Source of the DNA: UBA2330 sp035443185
GTDB taxonomy: Bacteria > Bacteroidota > Ignavibacteria > Tepidaquicellales > Tepidaquicellaceae
Direction: 5' to 3'
DNA length: 17,603 nt
Assembly: GCA_035443185.1 (NCBI GenBank)
Contig: DAORRV010000079.1
Span: 1-17,603 of the forward strand
Part shown: positions 1 through 8,089 of the stretch, piece after piece
How the letters are laid out: each line of letters opens with the position of its first letter
Position numbering within the stretch: the first letter of the stretch is position 1
Translations under genes and position numbers: made by a program
Notes under the pieces: model-generated
What the model was told of the DNA's origin: nothing
Database searches by the model: none
The model's input: the letters and a program-made list of their open reading frames with translations, nothing else

Positions 1-10
1 GTGGATAAAT

Positions 11-275
11 ATGAAGTCTAAAATATGGGTGGAAATAATTTTTAGTGGTTTCAAAGATCATCCTGATGATATTTCAAATTTACTAGGGATTTCTCCTAGT
101 AAAAAGAGAAACTTATAGATCTCCAAAGGGGAAAGAATTAAAATAAATTCATTTCCGCCGTCGATGTTGGTGTTCCAAAAAGTTTATTTATTGATCATGA
201 ATTTACAACTTCACTTGATTAAACTTTTAGGCGATACTGTTAATTGAGCAGATATTGGTATCCTAAAAAGTTTGC
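11..275 (+). pseudogene. Decayed small gene, possible DUF4279 remnant
   Basis: An ATG at 11 opens a 35-codon frame ending in TAG at 116. The peptide begins MKSKIWVEIIFSGF and includes DDISNLLGISPSK. This resembles the start of DUF4279 proteins, in which a strand is followed by an 'eIs.lLGi.P' helix and a basic KGE segment. The same frame continues past the stop with ISKGERIKINS, and a further coding-like piece (DVGVPKSLFIDHEF) is shifted into another frame. Stops and frame changes mean no intact product. A 24-base piece at 163-186 recurs in diverged form at 252-275. The family match is from memory of the pattern only. The stretch 276-450 is very AT-rich with no gene seen. It could alternatively be ordinary non-coding DNA. 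Confidence 0.33.
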
Positions 276-453
276 AGTGAAATTTGAGTCAAATACTATA
301 ATTTAATTCGCAAATTTTTTTAATAAAAACTACAGCATATTTTAACAACATTTTCAAAAAATTCACAAATATTTAACACTGTTTTATTATTGAATAATTT
401 GTAAATTAAGTCAAAATATTTTTAAAAAATAATTTATTAAATAAACTATAATC

Positions 454-458
454 AGGAG
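454..458 (+). promoter_or_regulatory. Ribosome binding site of the first propeller gene
   Basis: AGGAG lies six bases before the ATG at 465. It is one of the few clear Shine-Dalgarno sites in the window and fixes the start. Confidence 0.6.
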
Positions 459-464
459 CAAAAA

Positions 465-1826
465 ATGAAAAATTTTAAACAATTTTTTACATCTCTATTT
501 ATCTTAGCTTTAGCCTTAAGTATTAATTCCGACGTTTATTCTCAATGGACACTTGCAGGACTTGTAACAAATGCAGGTACTTCACCGAGTATTTCTGTTG
601 TGGATCAGAATATAGTATGGGTAGCAGGCGGACCAACTGGTACACCGGTAGTATCAAGATCAACCAATGCAGGTGCAAACTGGACAAACGTCCCGACAAG
701 TCAGCTTCCTTTAGAAGTTTATTGTGTCTGGGGTATTGATGCAAATACCTGTTATGTCGGAAACGGCGGAGCAGCAGGCGGAGCAGGTGGAAATGCTCAA
801 TATTATAAAACAACTGATGCAGGTGTAACATGGACAGTAGTCGGTTCAACAGGCGGATCAGCAGGATTTTTCAACGGTGTAGTATTTTCAAAAACAATGC
901 CATCTTTTGGTGTCGCTCAAAGTGATCCACCAACAGGAGCAGGTCAGTCATATTATCTTGGTATAACAACTGACGGCGGTCTGACATGGACACCTACAAC
1001 TGCGACAGGTTTTGCAGGTACAGCTTCAGCTCAGAATTCTATTGTAGTAATAGATAATATGTTTTACGGATTTGGAAGCAATACTACTCCTCCGGCATTT
1101 ATTTATACTTCAAACGGTGGAACATCCTGGCAAAAAAGTAATACCGGAGCACCTGGTAACTTCACTTCAGGTGTAGCATTCAGTGATGATAAAATGCATG
1201 GATTAGTTTCTTCAAGTACATCGCTTCCAACTATTGCAAGAACAACTAACGGCGGTGTTTCTTTTACTAATGTCACCGGAGTTGCAGGACTTACCGGCTA
1301 CAGTACAATTAAGTGGATTGAAGGTACGAATACAGTATATACATCCAGTGCTATAGGTGCTTCAGGTGTTGTTCAAAAAAGTACAAACGGCGGACTTAAC
1401 TGGACTGTGATGAGTACTTCAAGTCTGACAGGTATTACACACATGGAATTCAGAAGAGTTGGAAATACTGTTTACGGATTTGCAGTCACTGCAAATGGTG
1501 CAGTTTTAAAATTAGTTGAAACTATTACAGGTGTAAATAATATTAGCAGTTCAGTACCTGATGGATATTCACTTGATCAGAATTTCCCTAATCCATTTAA
1601 TCCATCCACTACTATAAATTTCTCAATTCCTGTTACAGGAAAAGTAAATTTAACAGTTTATAATTCATTAGGAAAAGAAGTAGCAACACTTGTAAATGAA
1701 AATTTAGCAGCAGGAAGTTATTCATCAGAATTCACTGCAGCTTCAGATCTTACATCCGGTATTTATTTCTACACAATCACATCCGGAAACTTCAGCGATA
1801 CAAAGAAATTGATGTTGGTAAAATAA
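465..1826 (+). CDS. Secreted Asp-box beta-propeller protein with T9SS sorting domain
   Basis: This 453-residue protein has a Sec signal peptide (about 1-26, hydrophobic core LFILALALSI, likely cleavage VYS|Q). Six Asp-box/BNR-like motifs of the form (S/T)-T-(N/D)-x-G-x-(T/N/S)-W lie at residues 66-73, 116-123, 168-175, 215-222, 260-267 and 306-313. Their regular 45-52 residue spacing predicts a beta-propeller of the sialidase/Ycf48-like type. No catalytic residues of sialidases can be assigned. A glycine-rich loop (GGAAGGAGG) interrupts the first blades near 101-109. Residues about 369-453 form a T9SS type A C-terminal sorting domain (NFPNPFNPSTT, then SGIYFYTI and a basic KKLMLVK end), which directs outer-membrane translocation and surface attachment or release. 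It has its own terminator and is a paralogue of the next two genes. Ligand and role are unknown. Confidence 0.9.
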   Translation: MKNFKQFFTSLFILALALSINSDVYSQWTLAGLVTNAGTSPSISVVDQNIVWVAGGPTGTPVVSRSTNAGANWTNVPTSQLPLEVYCVWGIDANTCYVGNGGAAGGAGGNAQYYKTTDAGVTWTVVGSTGGSAGFFNGVVFSKTMPSFGVAQSDPPTGAGQSYYLGITTDGGLTWTPTTATGFAGTASAQNSIVVIDNMFYGFGSNTTPPAFIYTSNGGTSWQKSNTGAPGNFTSGVAFSDDKMHGLVSSSTSLPTIARTTNGGVSFTNVTGVAGLTGYSTIKWIEGTNTVYTSSAIGASGVVQKSTNGGLNWTVMSTSSLTGITHMEFRRVGNTVYGFAVTANGAVLKLVETITGVNNISSSVPDGYSLDQNFPNPFNPSTTINFSIPVTGKVNLTVYNSLGKEVATLVNENLAAGSYSSEFTAASDLTSGIYFYTITSGNFSDTKKLMLVK

Positions 1827-1847
1827 TTCATAGTTTTAAAATAAATC

Positions 1848-1889
1848 TTAAAGACCCGTTCCAGAACAGACGGGTCTTTAAGTGTTTTT
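1848..1889 (+). terminator. Rho-independent terminator after the first propeller gene
   Basis: A perfect 12-bp stem (TTAAAGACCCGT at 1848-1859 with ACGGGTCTTTAA at 1870-1881) encloses a 10-base loop and is followed by GTGTTTTT. It lies 21 bases past the stop codon. Confidence 0.85.
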
Positions 1890-1936
1890 ACATCCAACGT
1901 AACAGCTAATTACAAATAATATTAAATTTAAAAAAG

Positions 1937-1942
1937 AAAGGA
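1937..1942 (+). promoter_or_regulatory. Ribosome binding site supporting a TTG start
   Basis: AAAGGA lies six bases before the TTG at 1949. The next residues (KKLFVIFFAF) are a typical signal-peptide beginning and no ATG occurs nearby, so TTG is the likely start. Confidence 0.6.
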
Positions 1943-1948
1943 TATACT

Positions 1949-3280
1949 TTGAAAAAATTATTTGTAATTTTTTTCGCATTTATTTTTTGTAACGGATTTA
2001 CACAGTGGACAGTAGTCAGCACTGTGCCTACATCTGCACTTATTAATTCCATTTCTGTAGTTAATGAAAATCTGATCTGGGTTGCATGCGACGGTGGCAG
2101 AGTTTATAAAACCACTAACGGCGGAGTCAACTGGAATCTCAGAAATACAGGACTTCCATCTGGAAATGTTTATGGTATCTCAGCTTTAGATACATCAAAC
2201 TGCTGGGTGGGAAATATCAGCGGTTCTATTTACAGAACCAGCGACGGCGGTGCTTCATGGACTTTACAGCTTGCAGTCGCAAACAGCTTCTCTGACGGTA
2301 TTCATATGTTCAATGCTAATTATGGAATATATTATGCAGATCCTACAGCAGCTTCAGGTCAGACTTTCCAGTACAGATATACTACAAACGGCGGTACAAA
2401 CTGGATCCTCGCTGCAAATGTTCCAAATGTTTCAAATGAATACGGAATTTTAAATGCATGGGACTGGCTGGATAGTAATACTATCTGGCTTGGAGTAGCA
2501 AATGTTGTATCAGGTGCAGCATCATCAAAAGTATATAAATCTAATGGTGGCTTTATTACCGGCAATTTTACTTTTGGACAATTTGGTGGTGCTCCGTCCT
2601 CAGATGGTTTATATTCACAGGGAGTTGGTTTTACTGACGCAAATAATGGTTTGATCGGTACTAACAATGGTCAGATGAGCAGAACAATCAACGGCGGCAG
2701 CACATGGCAGATCGTTACAAATCCTGTTGGTATAGTCTCATATGCTGTAAACGATATGCATTCTTTTAAGGATGGCTCAAATATTATCAGAGTTGCAATG
2801 AGTACAACAGTATCTGATTCTGCATGGGTTTATAGAACAAATGATCTTGGAGTTACATGGATTAGAGAAACTATACCACCTCAAGCTCTTGCAAATGAAA
2901 TTCAGCATATGGAATTTGTAAATCAAACGACAGGATATGCAGGATGTGCAGGAGGTTTGTTTTTGAAATATACCGGACCTTCCGGTATTACAAATTTGAA
3001 CGGAATTCAGCCTTCTGAATATAAACTAGATCAGAATTATCCGAATCCGTTTAATCCATCTACAAAGATCAATTTTTCAATACCGGCTTCTTCAAATGTG
3101 AAGCTGGTAATTTATAATGCACTTGGTAAAGAGGTTAGTACGATCGTTAATGAATTTAAAAATGCAGGCAATTATTCAGTAGAATATTCTGCAGCTGGAA
3201 ATTTAAATTCCGGTGTTTATTTCTATACTCTTTCGGCAGGTGATTTTGTCTCAACTAAGAAATTTGTATTAGTAAAATAA
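1949..3280 (+). CDS. Secreted Asp-box beta-propeller protein with T9SS sorting domain
   Basis: This 443-residue paralogue of the preceding gene starts at TTG with a good ribosome binding site. The signal peptide is short (about 1-18, core LFVIFFAFIF, likely cleavage GFT|Q). Asp-box motifs are at residues 55-62, 97-104, 145-152, 246-253 and 297-304. A sixth, degenerate one (KSNGG, near 197-201) fills the gap between the third and fourth and lacks the tryptophan. The spacing of 42-51 residues predicts a six- or seven-bladed propeller. Residues about 359-443 form the T9SS type A sorting domain (LDQNYPNPFNPSTK, SGVYFYTL, KKFVLVK), nearly the same as in gene 1, which suggests duplication. The product should be exported by Sec, then carried over the outer membrane by T9SS. 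Its binding partner is unknown. It is followed by a strong terminator. Confidence 0.9.
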   Translation: MKKLFVIFFAFIFCNGFTQWTVVSTVPTSALINSISVVNENLIWVACDGGRVYKTTNGGVNWNLRNTGLPSGNVYGISALDTSNCWVGNISGSIYRTSDGGASWTLQLAVANSFSDGIHMFNANYGIYYADPTAASGQTFQYRYTTNGGTNWILAANVPNVSNEYGILNAWDWLDSNTIWLGVANVVSGAASSKVYKSNGGFITGNFTFGQFGGAPSSDGLYSQGVGFTDANNGLIGTNNGQMSRTINGGSTWQIVTNPVGIVSYAVNDMHSFKDGSNIIRVAMSTTVSDSAWVYRTNDLGVTWIRETIPPQALANEIQHMEFVNQTTGYAGCAGGLFLKYTGPSGITNLNGIQPSEYKLDQNYPNPFNPSTKINFSIPASSNVKLVIYNALGKEVSTIVNEFKNAGNYSVEYSAAGNLNSGVYFYTLSAGDFVSTKKFVLVK

Positions 3281-3301
3281 TACAGAAAACATTTTTTATA
3301 T

Positions 3302-3350
3302 AACCCTTCTTATTATATCTAAAGATATATTTGGAGGGTTTTTTTATTTT
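3302..3350 (+). terminator. Rho-independent terminator, copy 1 of a repeated unit
   Basis: AACCCTTC at 3302-3309 pairs with GGAGGGTT at 3333-3340, allowing one G-U pair. An inner TATAT/ATATA stem is capped by CTAAAG. Seven T residues follow (3339-3345). A near-identical unit recurs at 8090-8140. Confidence 0.85.
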
Positions 3351-3358
3351 CAGCGGTT

Positions 3359-3436
3359 GCTGGTGTTTTCAAAAAGTTTGCCTGAGGATCAGTTGAATAT
3401 TACTGCAAATCTTAAGCAAACTTTTTGATCACCAGC
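3359..3436. repeat. Imperfect inverted repeat, about 21-23 bp arms
   Basis: The left arm at 3359-3381 begins GCTGGTG and ends CAAAAAGTTTGC. The right arm at 3416-3436 is its reverse complement, apart from two extra bases and two mismatches near the middle of the left arm. The spacer is 34 bases. The right arm lies inside the decayed minus-strand frame (3389-3568) and the left arm beyond its stop. It may be a hairpin or the scar of a small mobile element. Confidence 0.6.
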
Positions 3437-3568
3437 AAAAAACGGAGACGTGTCTCCTGCAGCTGTGAGAACATTCCCATCCACTCCAAAGGTAGAAGCC
3501 GGCTCTATCCTGCCATTGAAACAGCGGATTTCACCAACATAAGCTAAAATCAAGTAATCATGATAATC
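3389..3568 (-). pseudogene. Phage tail-collar / microcystin-dependent-protein-like remnant
   Basis: On the minus strand an open stretch of 59 codons runs from just after a TAG to a TGA at 3391-3389. It includes VGEIRCFNGRIEP, then FGVDGNVL and SPFFAG. This order (GEIR.F.G..aP...f.DG.lL.......lF) matches the start of tail-collar domain proteins as I know them, but the usual GW...C core and the later GGDG.TTF.LPDL part are missing. No start codon or ribosome site is visible, so it is probably a gene relic. The rest of the gap 3351-3795 holds short repeats only. The family call is by pattern, without a search. Confidence 0.4.
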
Positions 3569-3587
3569 CTATAATCAAGGTTCAGAC
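3549..3587. repeat. ATC-phased short degenerate repeat
   Basis: ATCAAG, ATCATG, ATCCTA and ATCAAG start at 3549, 3557, 3566 and 3574, spaced 8-9 bases, followed by GTTCAGAC. From memory, similar strings of ATCCTG-type units are scattered between genes in Bacteroidota and related phyla. The function is unknown. Confidence 0.45.
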
Positions 3588-3693
3588 CAACGGACCCGTG
3601 TAAAATATTATCTTGATTTTAAATAGTATAATTTATAAATAGCAGTGTAAAAACAAAATTAAAGTTAGAAACCCCTTTAAAACTTCACCCCCA

Positions 3694-3712
3694 AAAATTC
3701 ATTGTGAATTTT
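3694..3712. repeat. Small perfect inverted repeat upstream of the third propeller gene
   Basis: AAAATTCA at 3694-3701 and TGAATTTT at 3705-3712 form 8-bp arms around TTG. It could be an operator or a weak hairpin in the leader of the gene starting at 3796. Nothing else supports a regulatory role. Confidence 0.35.
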
Positions 3713-3795
3713 AATTGAGAAAAACGAATCAGTATTTATATGTATTTAAATATTGTGTTTTGATTTCTTACTTTGTACGTTTTAAGAAAAAAAAT

Positions 3796-5163
3796 ATGAA
3801 AGCTTTTAAAAAAATATTCGATCCCAATAAACTCCCGACACTTCTTTTCTATTCGAGCTTAGTTGCTTTTATCATCGCATTTAATTTCGCGCATAATCCG
3901 CCGGGCGGGTGGACGCAGCAGTTTATGCCGGATCTGAATAACAGACCTATAGTGGATATTACTTTTACTGATAGTCTGACAGGGTATGCAATTGCAAGTA
4001 ATAGTGGAACTGCCGATTCAAGTTATATTTTGAAAACAACTAACGGCGGTGATAACTGGTATATTTTATCTATAGAATATAAGAGTTATTATGCAATTTC
4101 TTTTATCGATAATGAGACAGGATATGTAGGTGGTAGTGATTTAATGGGATATTCATATCTGATAAAAACAACAAACGGCGGTATAAACTGGATTCGCCAG
4201 AACTCACCAAGTATTTTGGGATTAACTGATTTGGCAATTCAAAATGAAGACACTATATGGATAACAGATCCAAACGGTCTTGACGGAGGAATATTCAGAA
4301 CAACTAACGGAGGAACAAACTGGACAATACAACAACAGCCGGGAAGCAGTATTGAAAAAATCTATATGTATAATAAAAATATCGGATTCGCCTCATCTAC
4401 GTCACGCCTATATAAAACAACGAATTCCGGATTGAACTGGAATTTAATACCGGGACAGAATGCATATCGCGATATATATTTTATTGACAGTCTGAACGGA
4501 TGGAAATCTTATGACAGTATGAAAATAACAACGGATGGCGGATTTACATGGAAACCGCAGTTAATTAAAAGTCCCGGAATTCCTTTATTTAGTACTATTG
4601 CAACATTTTCAAAAATCAGTAATGATACAATATGGGCTACAGGTTTGGTTTACGAGTTTCCAAATTTACAAGTTAGAAGTGTAATACACAGAACAACAAA
4701 TGCCGGTAGAGATTGGTATTTTCAAATACCTGACACGTCTATTCGTGTTGGTGTTTTTAGAACAAATTTTATAAACACAATCACTGGCTGGAATTATGGA
4801 AATTTAAGTGGACTATATACTAACACCGGCGGAGACAGTATTTTTAATCCTATCACAAGTATAAATGAATTCAGCATCATTGAAAACCCGAGTTTTTATA
4901 AACTTTTCCAAAACTATCCAAACCCTTTTAACCCCACAACAAAGATCAGTTTTGAATTACAAAAAGCCGGAAATGTCAAATTGACGGTTTATGATATTCA
5001 GGGAAAATATATTGAAGTATTAGTAAATGAAAAAAAGCAAACAGGAAATTATGAAGTTGAATTCGACGGTAGTAATTTATCATCAGGTGTTTATTTTTAC
5101 AGATTAGAAATATCAGGAAAAGAAAATTATTCTGATACAAAACGAATGATATTATTAAAGTAA
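3796..5163 (+). CDS. Secreted Asp-box beta-propeller protein with T9SS sorting domain
   Basis: The frame is open from a TTG at 3715, but I prefer the ATG at 3796, which gives 455 residues. The extra 27 residues of the longer form add a second hydrophobic run and lack a ribosome site. The N-terminus (MKAFKKIFDPNKLP, then LLFYSSLVAFIIAF) is a longer-than-usual signal peptide or a membrane anchor. Asp-box motifs are at residues 81-88, 125-132, 169-176, 208-215, 245-252 and 300-307, again predicting a beta-propeller. Residues about 370-455 are a T9SS type A sorting domain (LFQNYPNPFNPTTK, SGVYFYRLE, KRMILLK). It is more diverged from its two upstream paralogues than they are from each other. No terminator is seen before the next gene, 83 bases away, so read-through is possible. 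The ligand is unknown. Confidence 0.88.
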   Translation: MKAFKKIFDPNKLPTLLFYSSLVAFIIAFNFAHNPPGGWTQQFMPDLNNRPIVDITFTDSLTGYAIASNSGTADSSYILKTTNGGDNWYILSIEYKSYYAISFIDNETGYVGGSDLMGYSYLIKTTNGGINWIRQNSPSILGLTDLAIQNEDTIWITDPNGLDGGIFRTTNGGTNWTIQQQPGSSIEKIYMYNKNIGFASSTSRLYKTTNSGLNWNLIPGQNAYRDIYFIDSLNGWKSYDSMKITTDGGFTWKPQLIKSPGIPLFSTIATFSKISNDTIWATGLVYEFPNLQVRSVIHRTTNAGRDWYFQIPDTSIRVGVFRTNFINTITGWNYGNLSGLYTNTGGDSIFNPITSINEFSIIENPSFYKLFQNYPNPFNPTTKISFELQKAGNVKLTVYDIQGKYIEVLVNEKKQTGNYEVEFDGSNLSSGVYFYRLEISGKENYSDTKRMILLK

Positions 5164-5246
5164 TTTGAATAATAATCTATTCGAAAAATTGAAAGCCATA
5201 AATAAAAAATATATAAAGTATTTTTTAAAAATTAAACTTTACCAAT

Positions 5247-7658
5247 ATGAAAAGCAAAATTGTTTTCAGTACCGGGTTATTTGTTGTATCGGTGTTTATG
5301 TTTTTAAGTTTAACAGCTTTGGATAATCCGCAGGATAAATTTTTAATAGTTGCAATGCACAGCGGAGTAGATACTTCACCCGTAAATTATACAAGATTGA
5401 AGGATTCTCTGGGATTGAACGGATGGCACAGGTATAACCAATGGTTTACCGGCGATGAGATAAATGGTAATATTTCCTTTATATCTCCCAGAGTACAGTA
5501 CAGAGTGGATCAAAATAATACAAGAGATCTGCGAACAGTATTTGGAAGACGAATAACAGATTACAGCGCATGGGGTCAGAGAAGCGATTATCAGTGTGAG
5601 AACGTTACTGAAGGTCAGCCGTATTGGTTTTATTCATATTATAATTCGGTTTCAAATTCGTGGATCCATGACATTCCCGACAGCGGTCAGACTGTGAAAT
5701 ACTGCAAAGTGGATACAAGTAACCCCGGAAGAGATTCCGGATATATAGTGCAGGGATTAAAAGCCAACCGCGAACAGGCAAACAGATTCTGGACGCCATA
5801 CCAGTCAGATACTTTTAGTGACTGGTATGTGAAGCCAAAAATAAGAATTCCAACAGGGCTGTCTATAAATACAAAGGTATGTCGTATTGAGATATTGGAT
5901 TGGGATAGCAGTATAGTAAAAAGCATTGAATTAACTGTAAATGAATTTAAAGATGGAAATCAAAATTATAATGGAAACTATATGGATGAATTTTATTTTC
6001 AACCTAATGTACTTTCACCAATAAAAATAGATTCTCCGGGACTCTGTCCAGGTCCAGACTCATTACGAAAGTATTTTTGGGATTGGGGTTCAACTACTCC
6101 ATTAAACACAATTAAAACAGATTTCAGAGTTTTCTGGTATGGTCAATGCGATGTGTGGATAGACCGGATAAGGGTTGAGAATGAGCAGGCAAGGTTACTA
6201 TTCGAAAACACAGATACTAAAGCAAGAATTGTTTCTGAAGTCAACAGCGCATTATTAGAATATGACGCTTCTCGACCGAATGATTTTTATCTTGAGGAAT
6301 TTGAGTTTAATACAACTCCTTGTATAAACAGAGTAAGGGAAATAATTGATTCTGTATCTCAGGGAAGGCTGACTCTTATCACAAATCTGAATCCATACAT
6401 GTATAATTTTGCAGTACCGAATTATAAAAGCAACAGATTTACTGCGGAGGACTTTAAAAAATATTTAGTAGAAGACGGAGGAGTATCAAAAATTGCAACT
6501 ACTTTTTATTTTCTTGAAGGATTTGAACAATCTACAAACAGAGAATCTTATAATCCAAATACGCTTCCTGTATATTCTGTATTTCCTTCTATCAATTATA
6601 ATCCTGCAAAAGGTATTCTTGCATACAAAGAAACACCGGCTAATTATGATAACTGGCTGCAGACAAATTTTGATGAAAACACAGAATTAGCTTTTGATTT
6701 CTCTGAGTTATTAAAATTAATGGATACTATGGCAAAAGATAAAGGAATTGAATTCTATTCTCTGCATCAATCCTATTCATGGTTTCTACCACTTTTTAAA
6801 TTGAAAGAGCCAACCAATGAGGAATCTGAAATGACAGCAAATCTTGCTATTAGCTATGGTGCAAAGGGATTAATGTATTTTGCTTTTAACGGAAATGTAA
6901 CAGATAACGGATTTAACTCAGATTATGGACACAATGGAGTTGATTTTTTTCAAGCCGGATTTTTAGATAGTAATCTATCTGTAAGAATAAATAATGCTTA
7001 TGGGCAGAATAGATGGGATTATTATAAAAAGTATAATTCCAAATTAGATAAATGGGGACCATATTTAATGAGTTTTGATAATGCAAACAGGAAGTCCTAT
7101 ATCTACCGGATTCCATCAGAAAGAACCGAAATGACGAATAGTACTTTAATCAGCGAACTAAAAACTTACCCTCATGTCGAATTTGATCCTGATCCATATC
7201 CTGATATAGATAATCTTCCGGCAGATACCGGCAGTAATGTATATCTGCAGGCTGGATTTTTTAATAAACCGGACGATACAGGAATTAATAAATATTTTAT
7301 GATCGTAAACAGAAGGTGTTCGCCTTTTGTAAATGATTCTAGTCCGTCAAATGTCGGCGGCAGAAGATTTGTATCAATGAAGATCAACCCGTCTCATCTC
7401 CCCGGATTTAATAACTGGAAAATTTATGATCTTGAAACCGGAGATACTGTCAGGACTTTAAGTAAAACCAGCACAGCATATATTTATCTCGGGGATTTTA
7501 TGCCCGGCGAAGGAAGACTCTACAAACTCGCCCCCGTCATGCAGGAAGGCGGGACACTCGTAGCTGATGAATCAATTGACAATATTAATTTCAACTGTAA
7601 CGGCGATGTGAATAATAACGGGAAGAATGTAACTTTGTATGTCGTAGAAACTTCTTAG
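5247..7658 (+). CDS. Large secreted protein, glycosidase-like in part, T9SS domain lost by frameshift
   Basis: This 803-residue protein has a signal peptide (about 1-24, ending SLTA|L). I do not recognise a named family. The middle has features of TIM-barrel glycosidases: EEFEF at 350-354, an ISYGAKGLMYFAF strand at 535-547, and a NRWDYYKKYN...KWGPYL helix near 588-607. The region before 768 reads like the terminal beta domain of glycosidases (NWKIYDLETGDTVRT, PGEGRLYKL). From 768 GGTLVADESI starts a segment typical of large secreted FCB proteins. The frame ends at TAG TGA (7656-7661). One base later the reading continues in another frame into an intact T9SS sorting domain, so the gene is probably broken, or the base is a sequence error. 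As written, the product would reach the periplasm but lack the T9SS signal. The glycosidase role is inference. Confidence 0.8.
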   Translation: MKSKIVFSTGLFVVSVFMFLSLTALDNPQDKFLIVAMHSGVDTSPVNYTRLKDSLGLNGWHRYNQWFTGDEINGNISFISPRVQYRVDQNNTRDLRTVFGRRITDYSAWGQRSDYQCENVTEGQPYWFYSYYNSVSNSWIHDIPDSGQTVKYCKVDTSNPGRDSGYIVQGLKANREQANRFWTPYQSDTFSDWYVKPKIRIPTGLSINTKVCRIEILDWDSSIVKSIELTVNEFKDGNQNYNGNYMDEFYFQPNVLSPIKIDSPGLCPGPDSLRKYFWDWGSTTPLNTIKTDFRVFWYGQCDVWIDRIRVENEQARLLFENTDTKARIVSEVNSALLEYDASRPNDFYLEEFEFNTTPCINRVREIIDSVSQGRLTLITNLNPYMYNFAVPNYKSNRFTAEDFKKYLVEDGGVSKIATTFYFLEGFEQSTNRESYNPNTLPVYSVFPSINYNPAKGILAYKETPANYDNWLQTNFDENTELAFDFSELLKLMDTMAKDKGIEFYSLHQSYSWFLPLFKLKEPTNEESEMTANLAISYGAKGLMYFAFNGNVTDNGFNSDYGHNGVDFFQAGFLDSNLSVRINNAYGQNRWDYYKKYNSKLDKWGPYLMSFDNANRKSYIYRIPSERTEMTNSTLISELKTYPHVEFDPDPYPDIDNLPADTGSNVYLQAGFFNKPDDTGINKYFMIVNRRCSPFVNDSSPSNVGGRRFVSMKINPSHLPGFNNWKIYDLETGDTVRTLSKTSTAYIYLGDFMPGEGRLYKLAPVMQEGGTLVADESIDNINFNCNGDVNNNGKNVTLYVVETS

Positions 7659-8055
7659 TGAAAATGTAAAAGCCAAAAAGCCGCACAATGTTCAGGAGCA
7701 TCTGAACTTTGTAAACAGTGATATCAGAAAAATATTCAGGAGGGAATTTATCAGCAGTAACAGTGACTCACGAAAAGAATTAATTCCTGATGAATATCAA
7801 TTATCACAAAATTACCCGAATCCGTTCAACCCTGTAACTAAAATAAATTTCAGTCTCCCTCAGGACAGCAAAGTAAAATTGCTTGTATCTGACATTCTCG
7901 GCAGGGAGATCAAAAGACTTGTCAATAATGAATTCCGTACTGCCGGAATATATTCAATGGAATTTAACGGCACAGGGCTCTCCAGCGGAGTGTATTTTTA
8001 TAAGATAGAAGCGGGTGATTTCAGGCAGGTGAATCGTATGGTGATGGTGAAGTAA
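7657..8055 (+). pseudogene. Frameshifted 3' part of the preceding gene: orphan T9SS sorting domain
   Basis: In the +1 frame relative to the upstream gene, 132 residues read on without a break (SENVKAKKPHNV..., LSQNYPNPFNPVTK, LSSGVYFYKIE, RMVMVK) to TAA at 8053. There is no usable start codon or ribosome site, so it is not a separate gene. Dropping one T from the CTTCTT run at 7651-7656 joins TS to SENV and gives a 935-residue protein with the normal ending. The coding pattern is intact with no further stops, which suggests a recent mutation or an assembly error. Confidence 0.85.
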
Positions 8056-8089
8056 AATTGTAGAAAATAGTTAAGAAAATATTTTTTAA

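Noticed and set aside
447..452. TATAAT just upstream of the first gene
   Set aside because: Only 12 bases before the start codon and touching the ribosome site, so it cannot serve as the -10 box of a leadered transcript; AT-rich DNA makes chance matches likely.
523..849. 108-residue minus-strand frame
   Set aside because: Antisense to the first propeller gene, with His/Leu-rich composition produced by the complementary repeats.
3444..3457. GGAGACGTGTCTCC palindrome-like site
   Set aside because: A six-base stem with a two-base centre inside the collar-like relic; too short to support a function.
3715..3795. TTG start giving a 482-residue third propeller protein
   Set aside because: The 27 extra residues have no ribosome site, overlap an inverted repeat region and place a second hydrophobic run before the real signal-like segment; ATG 3796 is preferred.
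7651..7661. Programmed +1 frameshift at TCT TAG TGA
   Set aside because: Resembles a slippery stop in outline, but no upstream Shine-Dalgarno-like stimulator or downstream structure is seen and the site is not CTT TGA; a mutation or sequence error is simpler.
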